A stretch of 64,000 nt of DNA from DATKAB01 sp964542745 (GTDB taxonomy: Bacteria; Eisenbacteria; RBG-16-71-46): contig CAZIVR010000007.1 in the NCBI GenBank assembly GCA_964542745.1, positions 1-64,000 on the forward strand, given 5' to 3'. Positions within the stretch are counted from its first letter, which is position 1. Each line of letters opens with the position of its first letter. Made by a program: the position numbers and the translations under genes. Below the pieces are notes generated by a model. That model ran no database searches, had not been told where the DNA came from, and saw only the letters and a list, made by a program, of their open reading frames with translations. Shown here one piece after another: positions 36,449-44,734 of the stretch.

Positions 36449-37147
36449 ATGAACTTCCTGGTGCCGCTGCTCGCGCTGCTCGGCATCGCGCTGGTCCTGG
36501 TGCTGGCCGTGGTCGCCCGGCCCCAGGCCACGCGCCAGCCGAGCGGCAGGATCCTGGCGTTCGTCGCGATCTTCCTGCTGCCCGCGCTCGCGCTGTGGAT
36601 GGGCGTGGACGCCCACGTCGAGCAGGCCAAGCAGCGCAGCTTCTGCCTGTCGTGCCACGTGATGGAGCCGTACGGCAAGAGCCTCTACGTGGACGACGAC
36701 GAGTACGTACCGGCCGCGCACTTCCAGAACAACCGCGTGTCGCGCGAGAAGGCCTGCTACACGTGCCACACCAGCTACGCGCTGTTCGGGGACGTCGAGT
36801 CGAAGCTGCGCGGGCTGCGGCACCTGATGGTCTACTACTCGGGCAGCCTGCCCGACACCATCCGCCTCTACACCCCCTACAACAATCGCGAGTGCCTGCA
36901 CTGCCACTCCGGGGCGCGGCGCTTCGAGAAGCACCGGAACCACCACGAGGCCGACACCACCATGGCGGCGATCAAGGCGAACCGGCTGTCGTGCATGACC
37001 TCCGGCTGCCACGACGTGATCCACGACGTCCACAACCTCGCCGACGCCGACCTGTGGGACGAGAGCAAGCCGGCCTACGTGCGCCCGAAGCCGGCCCACG
37101 ACGCGGACGCGGCGAACGGCGAGGGCGGCGAGGAGCACGCGCCATGA
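36449..37147 (+). CDS. NapC/NirT-like membrane tetraheme cytochrome with a CX4CH site
   Basis: The 232-residue protein has two N-terminal helices (about 3-23 and 34-54) and four heme sites: CLSCH (66-70), CYTCH (103-107), CLHCH (149-153) and CMTSGCH (182-188). The last is CX4CH rather than CxxCH. NapC/NirT/CymA proteins usually have one helix and oxidise menaquinol, passing electrons to periplasmic carriers, the CymA-like role expected in this operon. Met72 right after the first heme resembles the Met ligand of NrfH. It starts 7 nt after the previous stop; its own stop overlaps the next start. Confidence 0.88.
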   Translation: MNFLVPLLALLGIALVLVLAVVARPQATRQPSGRILAFVAIFLLPALALWMGVDAHVEQAKQRSFCLSCHVMEPYGKSLYVDDDEYVPAAHFQNNRVSREKACYTCHTSYALFGDVESKLRGLRHLMVYYSGSLPDTIRLYTPYNNRECLHCHSGARRFEKHRNHHEADTTMAAIKANRLSCMTSGCHDVIHDVHNLADADLWDESKPAYVRPKPAHDADAANGEGGEEHAP

Positions 37148-37374
37148 GCCCCGGCGCCCCGAACATCGAGCGCCGCCTGCGCGCGGCCGGGCTGCTGGTG
37201 GCGGCCGGGCTGGTGATCGAGGCCGCGAGCCTGCTGTGGAAGCACCCGCTCTCGTTCATCCTGTTCGCGATCGCCGTGCCGCTGCTGATGCTGGGCGGGA
37301 TCGCGATGTTCCTGCTCTCGCTGGCGAGGGAAGGCGGGGCGGTCCCCCCGCGCGGGGACGGCGACGCCGCGTAG
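37144..37374 (+). CDS. Small two-helix membrane protein of the cytochrome operon
   Basis: The 76-residue protein starts with ATGA overlap to the tetraheme gene. It has two hydrophobic helices (AGLLVAAGLVIEAASLLW and PLSFILFAIAVPLLMLGG, running on into MFLLSLA) and a charged tail. No cofactor motif is seen. Co-translation with the NapC-like cytochrome suggests an assembly or stabilising subunit; the function is otherwise unknown. Confidence 0.72.
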   Translation: MSPGAPNIERRLRAAGLLVAAGLVIEAASLLWKHPLSFILFAIAVPLLMLGGIAMFLLSLAREGGAVPPRGDGDAA

Positions 37375-37458
37375 GCGCCGCGGCGGGACCCGCGGGGGTC
37401 GCGCGCGGCGAGGGCGGCCGGGTTCCCCGCGGGCGCCGCGCGGAGATCCCGGCGGGCG

Positions 37459-38841
37459 TCAGCTGCCGCTGACCGTCATCTCCGAGATCAGGAGCGTGGG
37501 GCTCGAGACCGAGCCGTCGAGGTCGAGGTCGTTGCCCACCGCGACCACGTTCTTCAGCATCTCGAGCGACGTCGAGGCCACGGTCACGCCTTCCACCGGC
37601 CGGACCTTCTCGCCCTTCTCGATCCAGTGGCCCTGCGCCTGGAAGGAGTAGTCGCCGGTCACGTTGTTGAAGCCGAAGGAGCCCTGGTCGTCCATCAGGA
37701 ACCCGCGGTCCACGCGGCGCAGGATCGCGTCCGGGGAGTCGGCGCCCGCCTCGAGGTAGAGATTGCCGTGGCCGATCGAGGGGGTCGAGCCGTAGCCGCG
37801 CACGGCGCTGGCGGTGGAGCGCGTCCCGGCGCGGCGGGCGTGGTAGGCGTCGTAGCAGAACATCGCGCAGCGGCCGCGGTCCACGAGCACGTTGCGGCGG
37901 CTCGCCACGCCGTCGCCGTCCACCGGCGAGGAGCCGGCGCCGCGCGGCATCAGGCCGTCGTCCACCAGCGTCACGAGGGGGGAGGCCACGGTCTCGCCCA
38001 GCTTCTCGCTCAGCCACGAGGAGCGCTTGATCACGCTCTCGCCGCTGAAGGCGTCGAACATCTCGGCGATCCAGCCCGCCGCGATGTCGGGATGGAGGAT
38101 GACCGGCACGCGGGCGGTGGGAACCGGGCGCGCGCCGAGCCGCGACACCGCGCGGCGCGCCGCCTCGGCGGCGATCGCCTCGGCGGGCGGCAGGTCGGCG
38201 AGCCAGCGGCGGCTGCGCCCGTAGCCGCCGCTCTGCTGCTTGCCCGCGCCTTCGTCGGCGAGCGCCACCACGTAGGCGCCGATCGAGGTGGCCGAGTAGC
38301 CGCGGCGGAGTCCCGCGGAATTGGCGATCACGAACTGGCCGTCGCGGCTGCTCACGCCCACCGAGTCGGTGCGGCGCACGCGCGGATCGTAGGCGAGCGC
38401 CAGCCGCTCCAGTTCGAGCGCGAGCGCGATCTTGCGCTCGGCCGGGAGCTCGACCACCGCCGGGTCGAACAGCGCGAGGTCGGCGGGAGGATCGCCGGCC
38501 TCGTCCGGGGTCACGACCCCGTTCCACGCGTCGGGCGTCGAGAAGCGGGCCAGCGCCACCGCCTGGCGGGCGAGGTTCTCGAGCGATTCGGGGCGCAGGT
38601 CGGTGCTCGACACGAATCCCTCGGCGCCGCCCACGAACACGCGCAGGCCGAGTCCGCGCGTCGCGCTCTGCTTGAGCGACTCGATCGCGCCGTCCGAAAC
38701 CTTGACCTTGAACGCCCGGGCGCTCTCGAGGCACGCCTCGGCCTGGTCGGCCCCGGCGCGCCGCGCGCGCGCGAGCACGTCCTCGGCGACGTCGAACAGC
38801 GCGCGGTCCACCCGCTCGTCGGCGACGATCCCGGCGCTCAC
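37459..38841 (-). CDS. pmbA: PmbA/TldE, inactive partner of the TldD metalloprotease
   Basis: The GTG start (SAGIVADERVDRALFDVAED) overlaps the TldD stop by 4 nt. The 460-residue protein aligns by motif with TldD/PmbA (GLGLRVFVGGAEGFVSS, ILHPDIAAGWIAEMFDAFSG, GFLMDDQGSFGFNNVTGDYS) but has no HExxxH at the equivalent place (ILHPDIAAGW). This is the rule for TldE: it forms a heterodimer with TldD that degrades or matures peptides. The C-terminal Lys/Asn-rich half matches family length. Confidence 0.93.
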   Translation of the reverse strand: MSAGIVADERVDRALFDVAEDVLARARRAGADQAEACLESARAFKVKVSDGAIESLKQSATRGLGLRVFVGGAEGFVSSTDLRPESLENLARQAVALARFSTPDAWNGVVTPDEAGDPPADLALFDPAVVELPAERKIALALELERLALAYDPRVRRTDSVGVSSRDGQFVIANSAGLRRGYSATSIGAYVVALADEGAGKQQSGGYGRSRRWLADLPPAEAIAAEAARRAVSRLGARPVPTARVPVILHPDIAAGWIAEMFDAFSGESVIKRSSWLSEKLGETVASPLVTLVDDGLMPRGAGSSPVDGDGVASRRNVLVDRGRCAMFCYDAYHARRAGTRSTASAVRGYGSTPSIGHGNLYLEAGADSPDAILRRVDRGFLMDDQGSFGFNNVTGDYSFQAQGHWIEKGEKVRPVEGVTVASTSLEMLKNVVAVGNDLDLDGSVSSPTLLISEMTVSGS

Positions 38842-40280
38842 GTGGCGGTCCCCCCGACCGTGATCTCCGTGAAGCGCACGGTCGGCTGGCCCACGCCCAC
38901 CGGCTTCCACTGGCCGTCCTTGCCGCACGAGCCGGTGGTGCCGTCGATCGCGAGGTCGTTGGCCACCGCGTCGATCTTGAGCATCGCGTCGTTGCCGTTG
39001 CCCGCGAGCGTGGCGTTGCGGACCGGATGGGTGAGGCGCCCCTTCTCGATCGCCACCGCCTCGGTGACCTGGAACGAGAAGTTGCCGTCGGCCGGGTTCA
39101 CCGAGCCGCCGCCCAGGGCCTTGCAGTAGAGGCCGCGCTCGACGCCCGCGATCAGGTCGCCCGGATCGTGCGGACCCGGCTCGATGTAGGTGTTGGTCAT
39201 CCGGCACAGCGGGAACTCGCGGAAGCTCGAGCGGCGGCCGTTGCCGGTCGGGCGGTGGCCCGTGAGGCGGGCGTTGAGGAGGTCCCACATGTAGCCGGTG
39301 AGGATGCCGTCCTCGACCAGCACCGTGCGCTGCGCCGGCGTGCCCTCGTCGTCCACGCGGAACGAGCCGCGGCTGTGCGGGACGAGCCCCGAGTCCACGA
39401 TCGTCACGCCCTTCGCGGCCACCGCCTCGCCGAGCTGCGTGGCGCGGATCGAGGTCTTCCGGCGGATGGTGTCGCCCTCCATGCTGTGGCCGAAGCACTC
39501 GTGCACCATGACGCCGCCCCAGCCCGGCGCGACCACCACCGGGTAGGAGCCGGCCTCGGGCTCGCGGGCCGAGAGCAGCGTGACCGCGCTCGCCGCCGCC
39601 TGGTCGGCGACCTGCTCGGGCGTGCGCACGCGGTCGAAGTAGTCGGCCTCGACCGAGCCGCCCGCGGCGGCGAAGCCCGACTGGCGTTCGGCGCCCTCGA
39701 TCGCGAGCGCGGTCACGGTGAGCCGAGTCAGGTAGGTGCGGTCCTCGGCCCACAGCCCGTCGCTGTTCGCGACCACGAAGCTCTTGGAGGCGTCGGCGAG
39801 GCCGACCCACACCTCGTGGACGCGCGGGTCGTGGGAGCGCGCCCGGTCGTTCGCGCGCCGCACCACCGCGATCTTGTCCTCGGGGAGCCGCGAGGAGGGG
39901 AAGGGGGAGCGCAGCGTGAAGGGCGGCGGCGCGTCCACCACCCGGAAGGGGGCCGGGGGGCCGTCGTGGCCACCCGAGGTCGCGATGCGGGCGGCGACCC
40001 GGGCCGCCTCCCGCAGGTCGGCCGGGTCGAAGCCGTCGGCGAAGGCATAGCCGGTCTGTCCGGCCGCGATCGCGCGGATCCCGACCCCCTGCGCGACCTG
40101 GTAGGACGAGGTGCGCAGCCGGTTCTCTTCGAAGTGGAAGCCGGTGTGGACGGTGTGCTCGCCGAACACCTCGGCGAATTCGGCGCCCTTCGAGCGGGCG
40201 ATGCGGATCAGCTCCTCCACCAGCTCGCGGGGGAGCTGGCCGGCCAGCGGGCCGCCGGAGGTCTCGGTATTGGGGGTCAT
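38838..40280 (-). CDS. tldD: TldD zinc metalloprotease
   Basis: The 480-residue protein carries the TldD zinc motif HECFGH (HExxxH) at about 260-265 within GWGGVMVHECFGHSMEGD. The C-terminal Cys/Asn-rich region is also conserved (EPGPHDPGDLIAGVERGLYC, GNGNDAMLKIDAVANDLA). With PmbA it makes a protease that cleaves unfolded peptides through a narrow channel; homologs mature RiPPs such as microcin B17 and remove CcdA antitoxin. No RiPP precursor is evident nearby. A TAGACT hexamer lies about 40 nt upstream (40320-40325, minus strand), with GGGAG before the ATG. Confidence 0.95.
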   Translation of the reverse strand: MTPNTETSGGPLAGQLPRELVEELIRIARSKGAEFAEVFGEHTVHTGFHFEENRLRTSSYQVAQGVGIRAIAAGQTGYAFADGFDPADLREAARVAARIATSGGHDGPPAPFRVVDAPPPFTLRSPFPSSRLPEDKIAVVRRANDRARSHDPRVHEVWVGLADASKSFVVANSDGLWAEDRTYLTRLTVTALAIEGAERQSGFAAAGGSVEADYFDRVRTPEQVADQAAASAVTLLSAREPEAGSYPVVVAPGWGGVMVHECFGHSMEGDTIRRKTSIRATQLGEAVAAKGVTIVDSGLVPHSRGSFRVDDEGTPAQRTVLVEDGILTGYMWDLLNARLTGHRPTGNGRRSSFREFPLCRMTNTYIEPGPHDPGDLIAGVERGLYCKALGGGSVNPADGNFSFQVTEAVAIEKGRLTHPVRNATLAGNGNDAMLKIDAVANDLAIDGTTGSCGKDGQWKPVGVGQPTVRFTEITVGGTAT

Positions 40281-40319
40281 GGGCGCTCCCGATGGGCCAG
40301 CCGTGGCGAGGGAGCGCGC

Positions 40320-40325
40320 AGTCTA
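40320..40325 (-). promoter_or_regulatory. -10-like hexamer upstream of tldD
   Basis: TAGACT on the minus strand lies 39 nt before the tldD ATG, in the divergent region shared with the TetR gene. The palindromes at 40371-40415 lie further upstream, so the TetR protein might also affect tldD. Confidence 0.35.
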
Positions 40326-40369
40326 TTCGCAGCGGTCCCAGCGCGCAACGTGGCCTGCCGATGTCGCTG

Positions 40370-40415
40370 TTGACCAAAAGGTCATCAGTCGAATACATTG
40401 TTGACCCAATGGTCA
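40370..40415 (+). promoter_or_regulatory. Leaderless promoter of TetR gene with two embedded palindromic operators
   Basis: TTGACC (40370-40375), an 18-bp spacer and TACATT (40394-40399) form a promoter 9 nt before the ATG at 40409; no Shine-Dalgarno is present. Two identical-arm palindromes, TGACC-N4-GGTCA, lie at 40371-40384 and 40402-40415. The first overlaps the -35 and the second spans the start site and start codon. Their centres are 31 bp apart, about three helical turns. This is what an autorepressed TetR promoter should look like. Confidence 0.65.
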
Positions 40416-41101
40416 CAAAAGAACATGCGGGAGCGAACCCGAGCGAAAGGCCGCAGGCGAATCACTCGCCGGTTCCTCGCTGGCGTCGCCGCAAGAGCGC
40501 CCGCCCGGCAGAGCTCGTGGACGCCGCCCTCGCGGTCTTCGTCGAGCGCGGCTACGCCGCCACGCGCCTCGCCGACGTGGCCCGGCACGCCGGGGTCACG
40601 AAGGGCACGCTCTACCTCTACTTCGACAACAAGGAAGCGCTCTTCAAGGCGATGGTGCGCGACCGGATCGTGGCCCACCTCGCCGCGACCGAGCAGCTGG
40701 TCGAGGAGTTCGAGGGCGACGCGCGCGACATGTTCGTGCTGCTCATGGAACGCTGGTGGGCGCGGGTCGTCGAGGGGCCGATGTCCGGGCTCGCGAAGCT
40801 GGTGGTGGCCGAGGTCGGCACCTTTCCCGATCTCGCGCGCTTCTACCACGACGAGGTGGTGAGCCGGAGCCTCAAGCCCTTCGAGCACGCGCTCCGCCTC
40901 GGCATGGCCCGCGGCGAGTTCCGCCGCGTGGACCCGGCGATGGCGGTGCGGCTCACGGTCGCTCCCATGATGATGGCCGCGCTCTGGCAGCAGACGTTCG
41001 CGCGCTGCGTCGAGGGCGCCTACGTGGAGCCGAGGAAGTACTTCGAGACCCACGTGGACCTGCTGCTGGCCGGGCTGACGGCGCCTCCCGCGCGCTCCTG
41101 A
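40409..41101 (+). CDS. TetR/AcrR-family transcriptional regulator
   Basis: The ATG at 40409 gives 230 residues and lies inside an operator-like palindrome (see promoter entry). After a 30-residue basic leader comes the TetR helix-turn-helix (TRLADVARHAGVTKGTLYLY, then FDNKEALF). The C-terminal ligand domain is helical, with a TetR_C-like region (MERWWARVVEGPMSGLAKLV, MARGEFRRVDPAMAVRLTVA). It is probably a repressor of its own gene. The next gene (HMA protein) has a promoter of its own, so the regulon is not obvious; an efflux system elsewhere is typical for this class. Confidence 0.87.
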   Translation: MVTKEHAGANPSERPQANHSPVPRWRRRKSARPAELVDAALAVFVERGYAATRLADVARHAGVTKGTLYLYFDNKEALFKAMVRDRIVAHLAATEQLVEEFEGDARDMFVLLMERWWARVVEGPMSGLAKLVVAEVGTFPDLARFYHDEVVSRSLKPFEHALRLGMARGEFRRVDPAMAVRLTVAPMMMAALWQQTFARCVEGAYVEPRKYFETHVDLLLAGLTAPPARS

Positions 41102-41110
41102 CGTCCCGGC

Positions 41111-41139
41111 TTGAGCGGCCCCCGGGGCTCGACTAGCAT
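41111..41139 (+). promoter_or_regulatory. Sigma-70-like promoter of HMA-protein gene
   Basis: TTGAGC (41111-41116), a 17-bp spacer and TAGCAT (41134-41139) lie just after the TetR stop. The leader of about 30 nt carries GGAGG at 41162-41166, seven bases before the TTG start at 41174. Confidence 0.5.
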
Positions 41140-41173
41140 CGGGCGCGCGGCCGCGTTCCATGGAGGTACCCGT

Positions 41174-41524
41174 TTGAAGCTCGACAGGCTGAACGCCGGC
41201 GCGCTCGCGGTCGGCGCGTTGCTGCTGCTGGCGGGCGGCCCCTGGCTGGTTCGCCAGCTCGGTTCCCTGCCGCATCCGACGGCCCTCGCGGCCCGCGGCG
41301 GCGAGCGGATCGTCACCCTCGAGGTGGGCGGGATGACCTGCGGTGCGTGCGAGAGCGCGGTCAAGGGCCAGCTCGCGACCGTGGCGGGGGTGAGCGCGGT
41401 GGAGGTGCGGGCCCGCGAGCGGCGCGCCTTCGTGGTCTGCGCGCCCGGCGTCGCGGACACCGCCCTCACGGCCGCGGTGCGGCGGGCGGGAGGCGGGTTC
41501 GTGGCGGAGGTGGCGGCCCCCTGA
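41174..41524 (+). CDS. Membrane-anchored heavy-metal-associated (HMA) domain protein
   Basis: The TTG at 41174 was chosen because GGAGG lies 7 bp upstream and a membrane anchor follows at once (ALAVGALLLLAGGPWLV). Residues about 45-116 form an HMA ferredoxin-like domain with the metal site MTCGACES (Met-x-Cys-x2-Cys), as in MerP and CopZ. The 116-residue protein is probably tethered to the periplasmic side. It may bind copper, mercury or zinc and pass it to a transporter. It has its own promoter and lies between the TetR gene and the di-heme propeller genes. Confidence 0.85.
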   Translation: MKLDRLNAGALAVGALLLLAGGPWLVRQLGSLPHPTALAARGGERIVTLEVGGMTCGACESAVKGQLATVAGVSAVEVRARERRAFVVCAPGVADTALTAAVRRAGGGFVAEVAAP

Positions 41525-41613
41525 CCCGGCCTGCCCGGACGTGCAGCCGGCGTTCGGCACGGTCCGGCGGCTGGCTCGAAAACTCCTCCCTAGGTCGCTC
41601 CCGGTCCGGATGC

Positions 41614-41619
41614 TAGACT
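41614..41619 (+). promoter_or_regulatory. Extended -10 upstream of first di-heme propeller gene
   Basis: TGCTAGACT (TAGACT at 41614-41619) is an extended -10 pattern about 80 nt before the ATG at 41700. I see no clear -35 and only a weak ribosome site (GGGAGA) in the leader. Confidence 0.35.
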
Positions 41620-41699
41620 CGCTCCTCCGAAACGTGCCATTCACACCCCCATCCGGCGGCTATCCCCCAGCCATCGCCCACGCCGGGAGACCGTTCATC

Positions 41700-44513
41700 A
41701 TGCGTCGCATCTCGCTCGTGCTCGCGGTGGCGTTGCTCGCGTGCGGCCTCCTCGCCGCGCCGCGCTTCCTGATTTCCCGCGGCACCGGCGCCTCCGACTT
41801 CGTGCATTTCGAGTCGCCCCACGTTCACCCCGCCGACCTGACCCCGGCGCGGAACCGGCTGCTCGTGGTGAACACCCCCGACAACCGGCTCACGGTCTTC
41901 AACGTGACCGACAGCCTTCCCACGCGGGAGGCCGAAATCTTCGTCGGCCTCGAGCCGGTCTCGGTGCGCGCGCGCAACGACAGCGTCGCGTGGGTCGTGA
42001 ACCACCTCTCCGACGACGTGAGCATCGTCAACCTCAACACGATGCACGTGAAGGCGACCCTGCGCGTCGGCGACGAGCCCGGCGACGTGGTGTTCGCGGG
42101 CAGCCCGACGCGCGCCTACGTGAGCGTGGGCGGCGAGGACGCGATCAAGATCTACGACCCCGACAACCTGGCCACGCCGCCCACCGTGATCGCGCTCTCC
42201 GGGAGCGAGCCGCGCGCGCTGGCCCGGACCGCCGACGGGAGCAAGGTCTACGTGACGCTCTTCCAGTCGGGCAACCACTCCACGCTGCTGAGCCCGCAGA
42301 AGCTGCCGCCCGACTCGGTCCCGGAGGACTTCGACCTCCCGATGGACCCGGGGCTGCCGGCCGCGCCGCACGTCGGGCTCGTGGTCCAGTCGCAGACCGG
42401 CGGGAACTGGTACGACATGTACGGCAACCTCTGGAACCACCACATCAAGTACGCGGTGCTGGAGCGCGACGTGATCGAGATCAACACCTCGACACAGGCG
42501 GTGGCGCGCACCTTCGGCAACTGGGGGAGCAACATCTTCGGCGTGGACGTGAGCCCCACCGACTCGCGCATCTCGTACGTCGGCACCGAGGCGCGCAACC
42601 TGCTGCGGTTCGAGCCGCGCATCCTCGGCTACACGGTCGAGACCAATGCGGTGTTCGTGAATCAGGCCACCGGCGTCTCGACGCTGAGAAAGCTCAACCC
42701 GCACATCGATTTCGACACATCGCCCGGCACCCAGGCCGAGCACGACTCGGCGCTCGGCATCCCGACGGCGGTGGCGTTCTCGAGCGCCGGGAACCGCGCC
42801 TACGTCGCGGCGTTCGCCAACAACCGGATCGGCGTCCTGAATCCCGCCGGGGGCGCGGCGAGCACGATCCTCGGCCGCGTCCCGTGCGCCCCCGGGCCCT
42901 CGGGCATCGTGGTGGACGATCCCAACAACCGCCTGTTCGTGGTGGGGCGCTTCCACAACGAGCTCCAGGTGCTGTCGTCGTCGGACTTCCGCTCGATCTC
43001 GCGCCAGTGGATCGGCTTCGACCCGACGCCGGACCCGATCGTCAACGGGCGGAAATTCATGTACGGCGGGTTCACCTCGTCGCACGGCGACCAGGCGTGC
43101 GCCAGCTGCCACGTCTTCTCGGACACCGACGGCCTGGCGTGGGACCTCGGCGACCCGAACGGCGCCTTCGAGCCTCCGGGCGGGAGCCCGCCGGGCCTGC
43201 AGGGCTTCCACCCGATGAAGGGCCCGCTCGTGACCCAGACGCTGCGCGGCATGTCGGGAGTGGGCCCGCTCCACTGGCGTGGCGACCGCGTGAATCTCGC
43301 GGCGTTCAACAACGCGTTCCTCACCCTGCTCGGCCGCTCCGCGCCGCTCGCCGACAGCCAGATGACCGCGCTCGCCGACTTCGCGATGCCGCTCGTCTTC
43401 CCGCCCAACCCGCGCCAGAACCTCGACCGCAGCATGCCCGACGCCCCCCCGGGCCAGGGGAGCGCGCTGCGCGGGCAGAACTTCTTCATGAACACGGTCG
43501 TGGACAGCGGGATGACCTGCTCGGACTGCCACTCGGCCGCGTCGTTCGGCCCGGGCACCAACGGCATGATGGTGCGCGCGGCGCACATCGGCCAGTCGCA
43601 GGACCTCAAGGTTCCGCAGCTGCGCAACCTCTACAAGAAGACCAATTTCCTCGACGTGCCCGGGGCGCAGAACAAGCGCGGGTTCGGTTACACGCACGAC
43701 GGATCGGTGGACCTGACCTCGAAGTTCAACCACGGGCCGGGCTTCTCGTTCGGCCCCGACTCCGCGACGGCCGCCGACAACCGGCGCGACCTCGAGGCGT
43801 ACCTCTACGCGTTCGACACGGGGCTCGCACCCGCCGTCGGCTACCAGCTCACCTTCCACGGAACCAACAACTCCGACCCGACCGCGCTGTCGCGCCTCGA
43901 CACCCTGACCGCGCAGGTCACGGCCGGAAACTGCGATCTCGTGGCGCACGGCCGCGTGGGAGGGCAGCCGCGCGGCTGGCAGTACGTGGGCAGCGGCGAG
44001 TGGAAGCCCGACAAGGCGGCCGAGACCAACGTGACGACGGCCGCGCTCGTGGCGCTGGCCGGGCTCGGCAGCGAGCTCACGGTGACCGGCGTCCCGGGGG
44101 GCAGCGGGCTCCGGATGGGGCTCGATCGCGACCGCGACACCTACTTCGACGGCGACGAGCGCGACGCGGGAAGCGACCCGGGCAACCCGGCCTCGACGCC
44201 GCTCAACGTGAGCGTGACCCCGCGGGGCGCGGGCGCCACGCGACTCGGCACGATCGGGCCCAACCCGTTCCGCGGCTCCACCGAGGTGGGCTTCGCGCTG
44301 GCCCGCGCCGGGCGCGTGGACCTCGAGGTCTTCGACGTGCTCGGCCGCCAGGTCCGCACCCTCGCGCGCGGACGCTGGTACGAGGCCGGCACGCAGAGCC
44401 TGCGCTGGGACGGCCGCGCCGACGACGGGCGGGACGCGAGGGCGGGCGTCTACTTCGTGAGGCTTCGGACCGAAGCGGGACAGTGGTCCAGGCCGGTGGT
44501 CCGCGTGCGGTAG
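41700..44513 (+). CDS. Secreted YVTN-propeller di-heme cytochrome c with FlgD-like C-terminal domain (copy 1)
   Basis: The ATG at 41700 starts a signal peptide (MRRISLVLAVALLACGLLA); longer in-frame starts lack one. Residues about 30-440 are YVTN-type propeller blades (NTPDNRLTVFNVTDSL, NHLSDDVSIVNLNTMHVKAT, DPNNRLFVVGRFHNELQVLS). A cytochrome part follows with heme sites CASCH at about 467 and CSDCH at about 607, spaced like di-heme peroxidase/MauG-type modules. The last 90 residues (GPNPFRGSTEVGFALA ... AGVYFVRLRTEAGQW) are a FlgD-like sorting domain. At 937 residues it pairs with an adjacent paralog. A surface redox protein is likely; peroxidase activity is unproven. Confidence 0.86.
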   Translation: MRRISLVLAVALLACGLLAAPRFLISRGTGASDFVHFESPHVHPADLTPARNRLLVVNTPDNRLTVFNVTDSLPTREAEIFVGLEPVSVRARNDSVAWVVNHLSDDVSIVNLNTMHVKATLRVGDEPGDVVFAGSPTRAYVSVGGEDAIKIYDPDNLATPPTVIALSGSEPRALARTADGSKVYVTLFQSGNHSTLLSPQKLPPDSVPEDFDLPMDPGLPAAPHVGLVVQSQTGGNWYDMYGNLWNHHIKYAVLERDVIEINTSTQAVARTFGNWGSNIFGVDVSPTDSRISYVGTEARNLLRFEPRILGYTVETNAVFVNQATGVSTLRKLNPHIDFDTSPGTQAEHDSALGIPTAVAFSSAGNRAYVAAFANNRIGVLNPAGGAASTILGRVPCAPGPSGIVVDDPNNRLFVVGRFHNELQVLSSSDFRSISRQWIGFDPTPDPIVNGRKFMYGGFTSSHGDQACASCHVFSDTDGLAWDLGDPNGAFEPPGGSPPGLQGFHPMKGPLVTQTLRGMSGVGPLHWRGDRVNLAAFNNAFLTLLGRSAPLADSQMTALADFAMPLVFPPNPRQNLDRSMPDAPPGQGSALRGQNFFMNTVVDSGMTCSDCHSAASFGPGTNGMMVRAAHIGQSQDLKVPQLRNLYKKTNFLDVPGAQNKRGFGYTHDGSVDLTSKFNHGPGFSFGPDSATAADNRRDLEAYLYAFDTGLAPAVGYQLTFHGTNNSDPTALSRLDTLTAQVTAGNCDLVAHGRVGGQPRGWQYVGSGEWKPDKAAETNVTTAALVALAGLGSELTVTGVPGGSGLRMGLDRDRDTYFDGDERDAGSDPGNPASTPLNVSVTPRGAGATRLGTIGPNPFRGSTEVGFALARAGRVDLEVFDVLGRQVRTLARGRWYEAGTQSLRWDGRADDGRDARAGVYFVRLRTEAGQWSRPVVRVR

Positions 44514-44734
44514 CCGTTCCCACCAGGCCCCGCGCCGCGGCCAGGAAGAAACCGCGGCTCGAGCCCCGCACGCTCCGTCGCCCGGACGCGCCCCCCAGCG
44601 CCCGGGCGGCATCTTTTGGGCCGCGGGCCGCCCGGCACCCCGCGCGGGGCCCGGCACGCGGGGGCCGTCCCGCGCCCCGCCGCGCGAGAAAGCCCTCGCC
44701 CCGAACGCCGCGATCGGCGAGAATCTTCCGCGCC

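Noticed and set aside
37387..37400. A small hairpin after the electron-transfer operon as its terminator
   Set aside because: Only a 5-bp stem (GACCC/GGGTC) with no T tract, so the support is insufficient.
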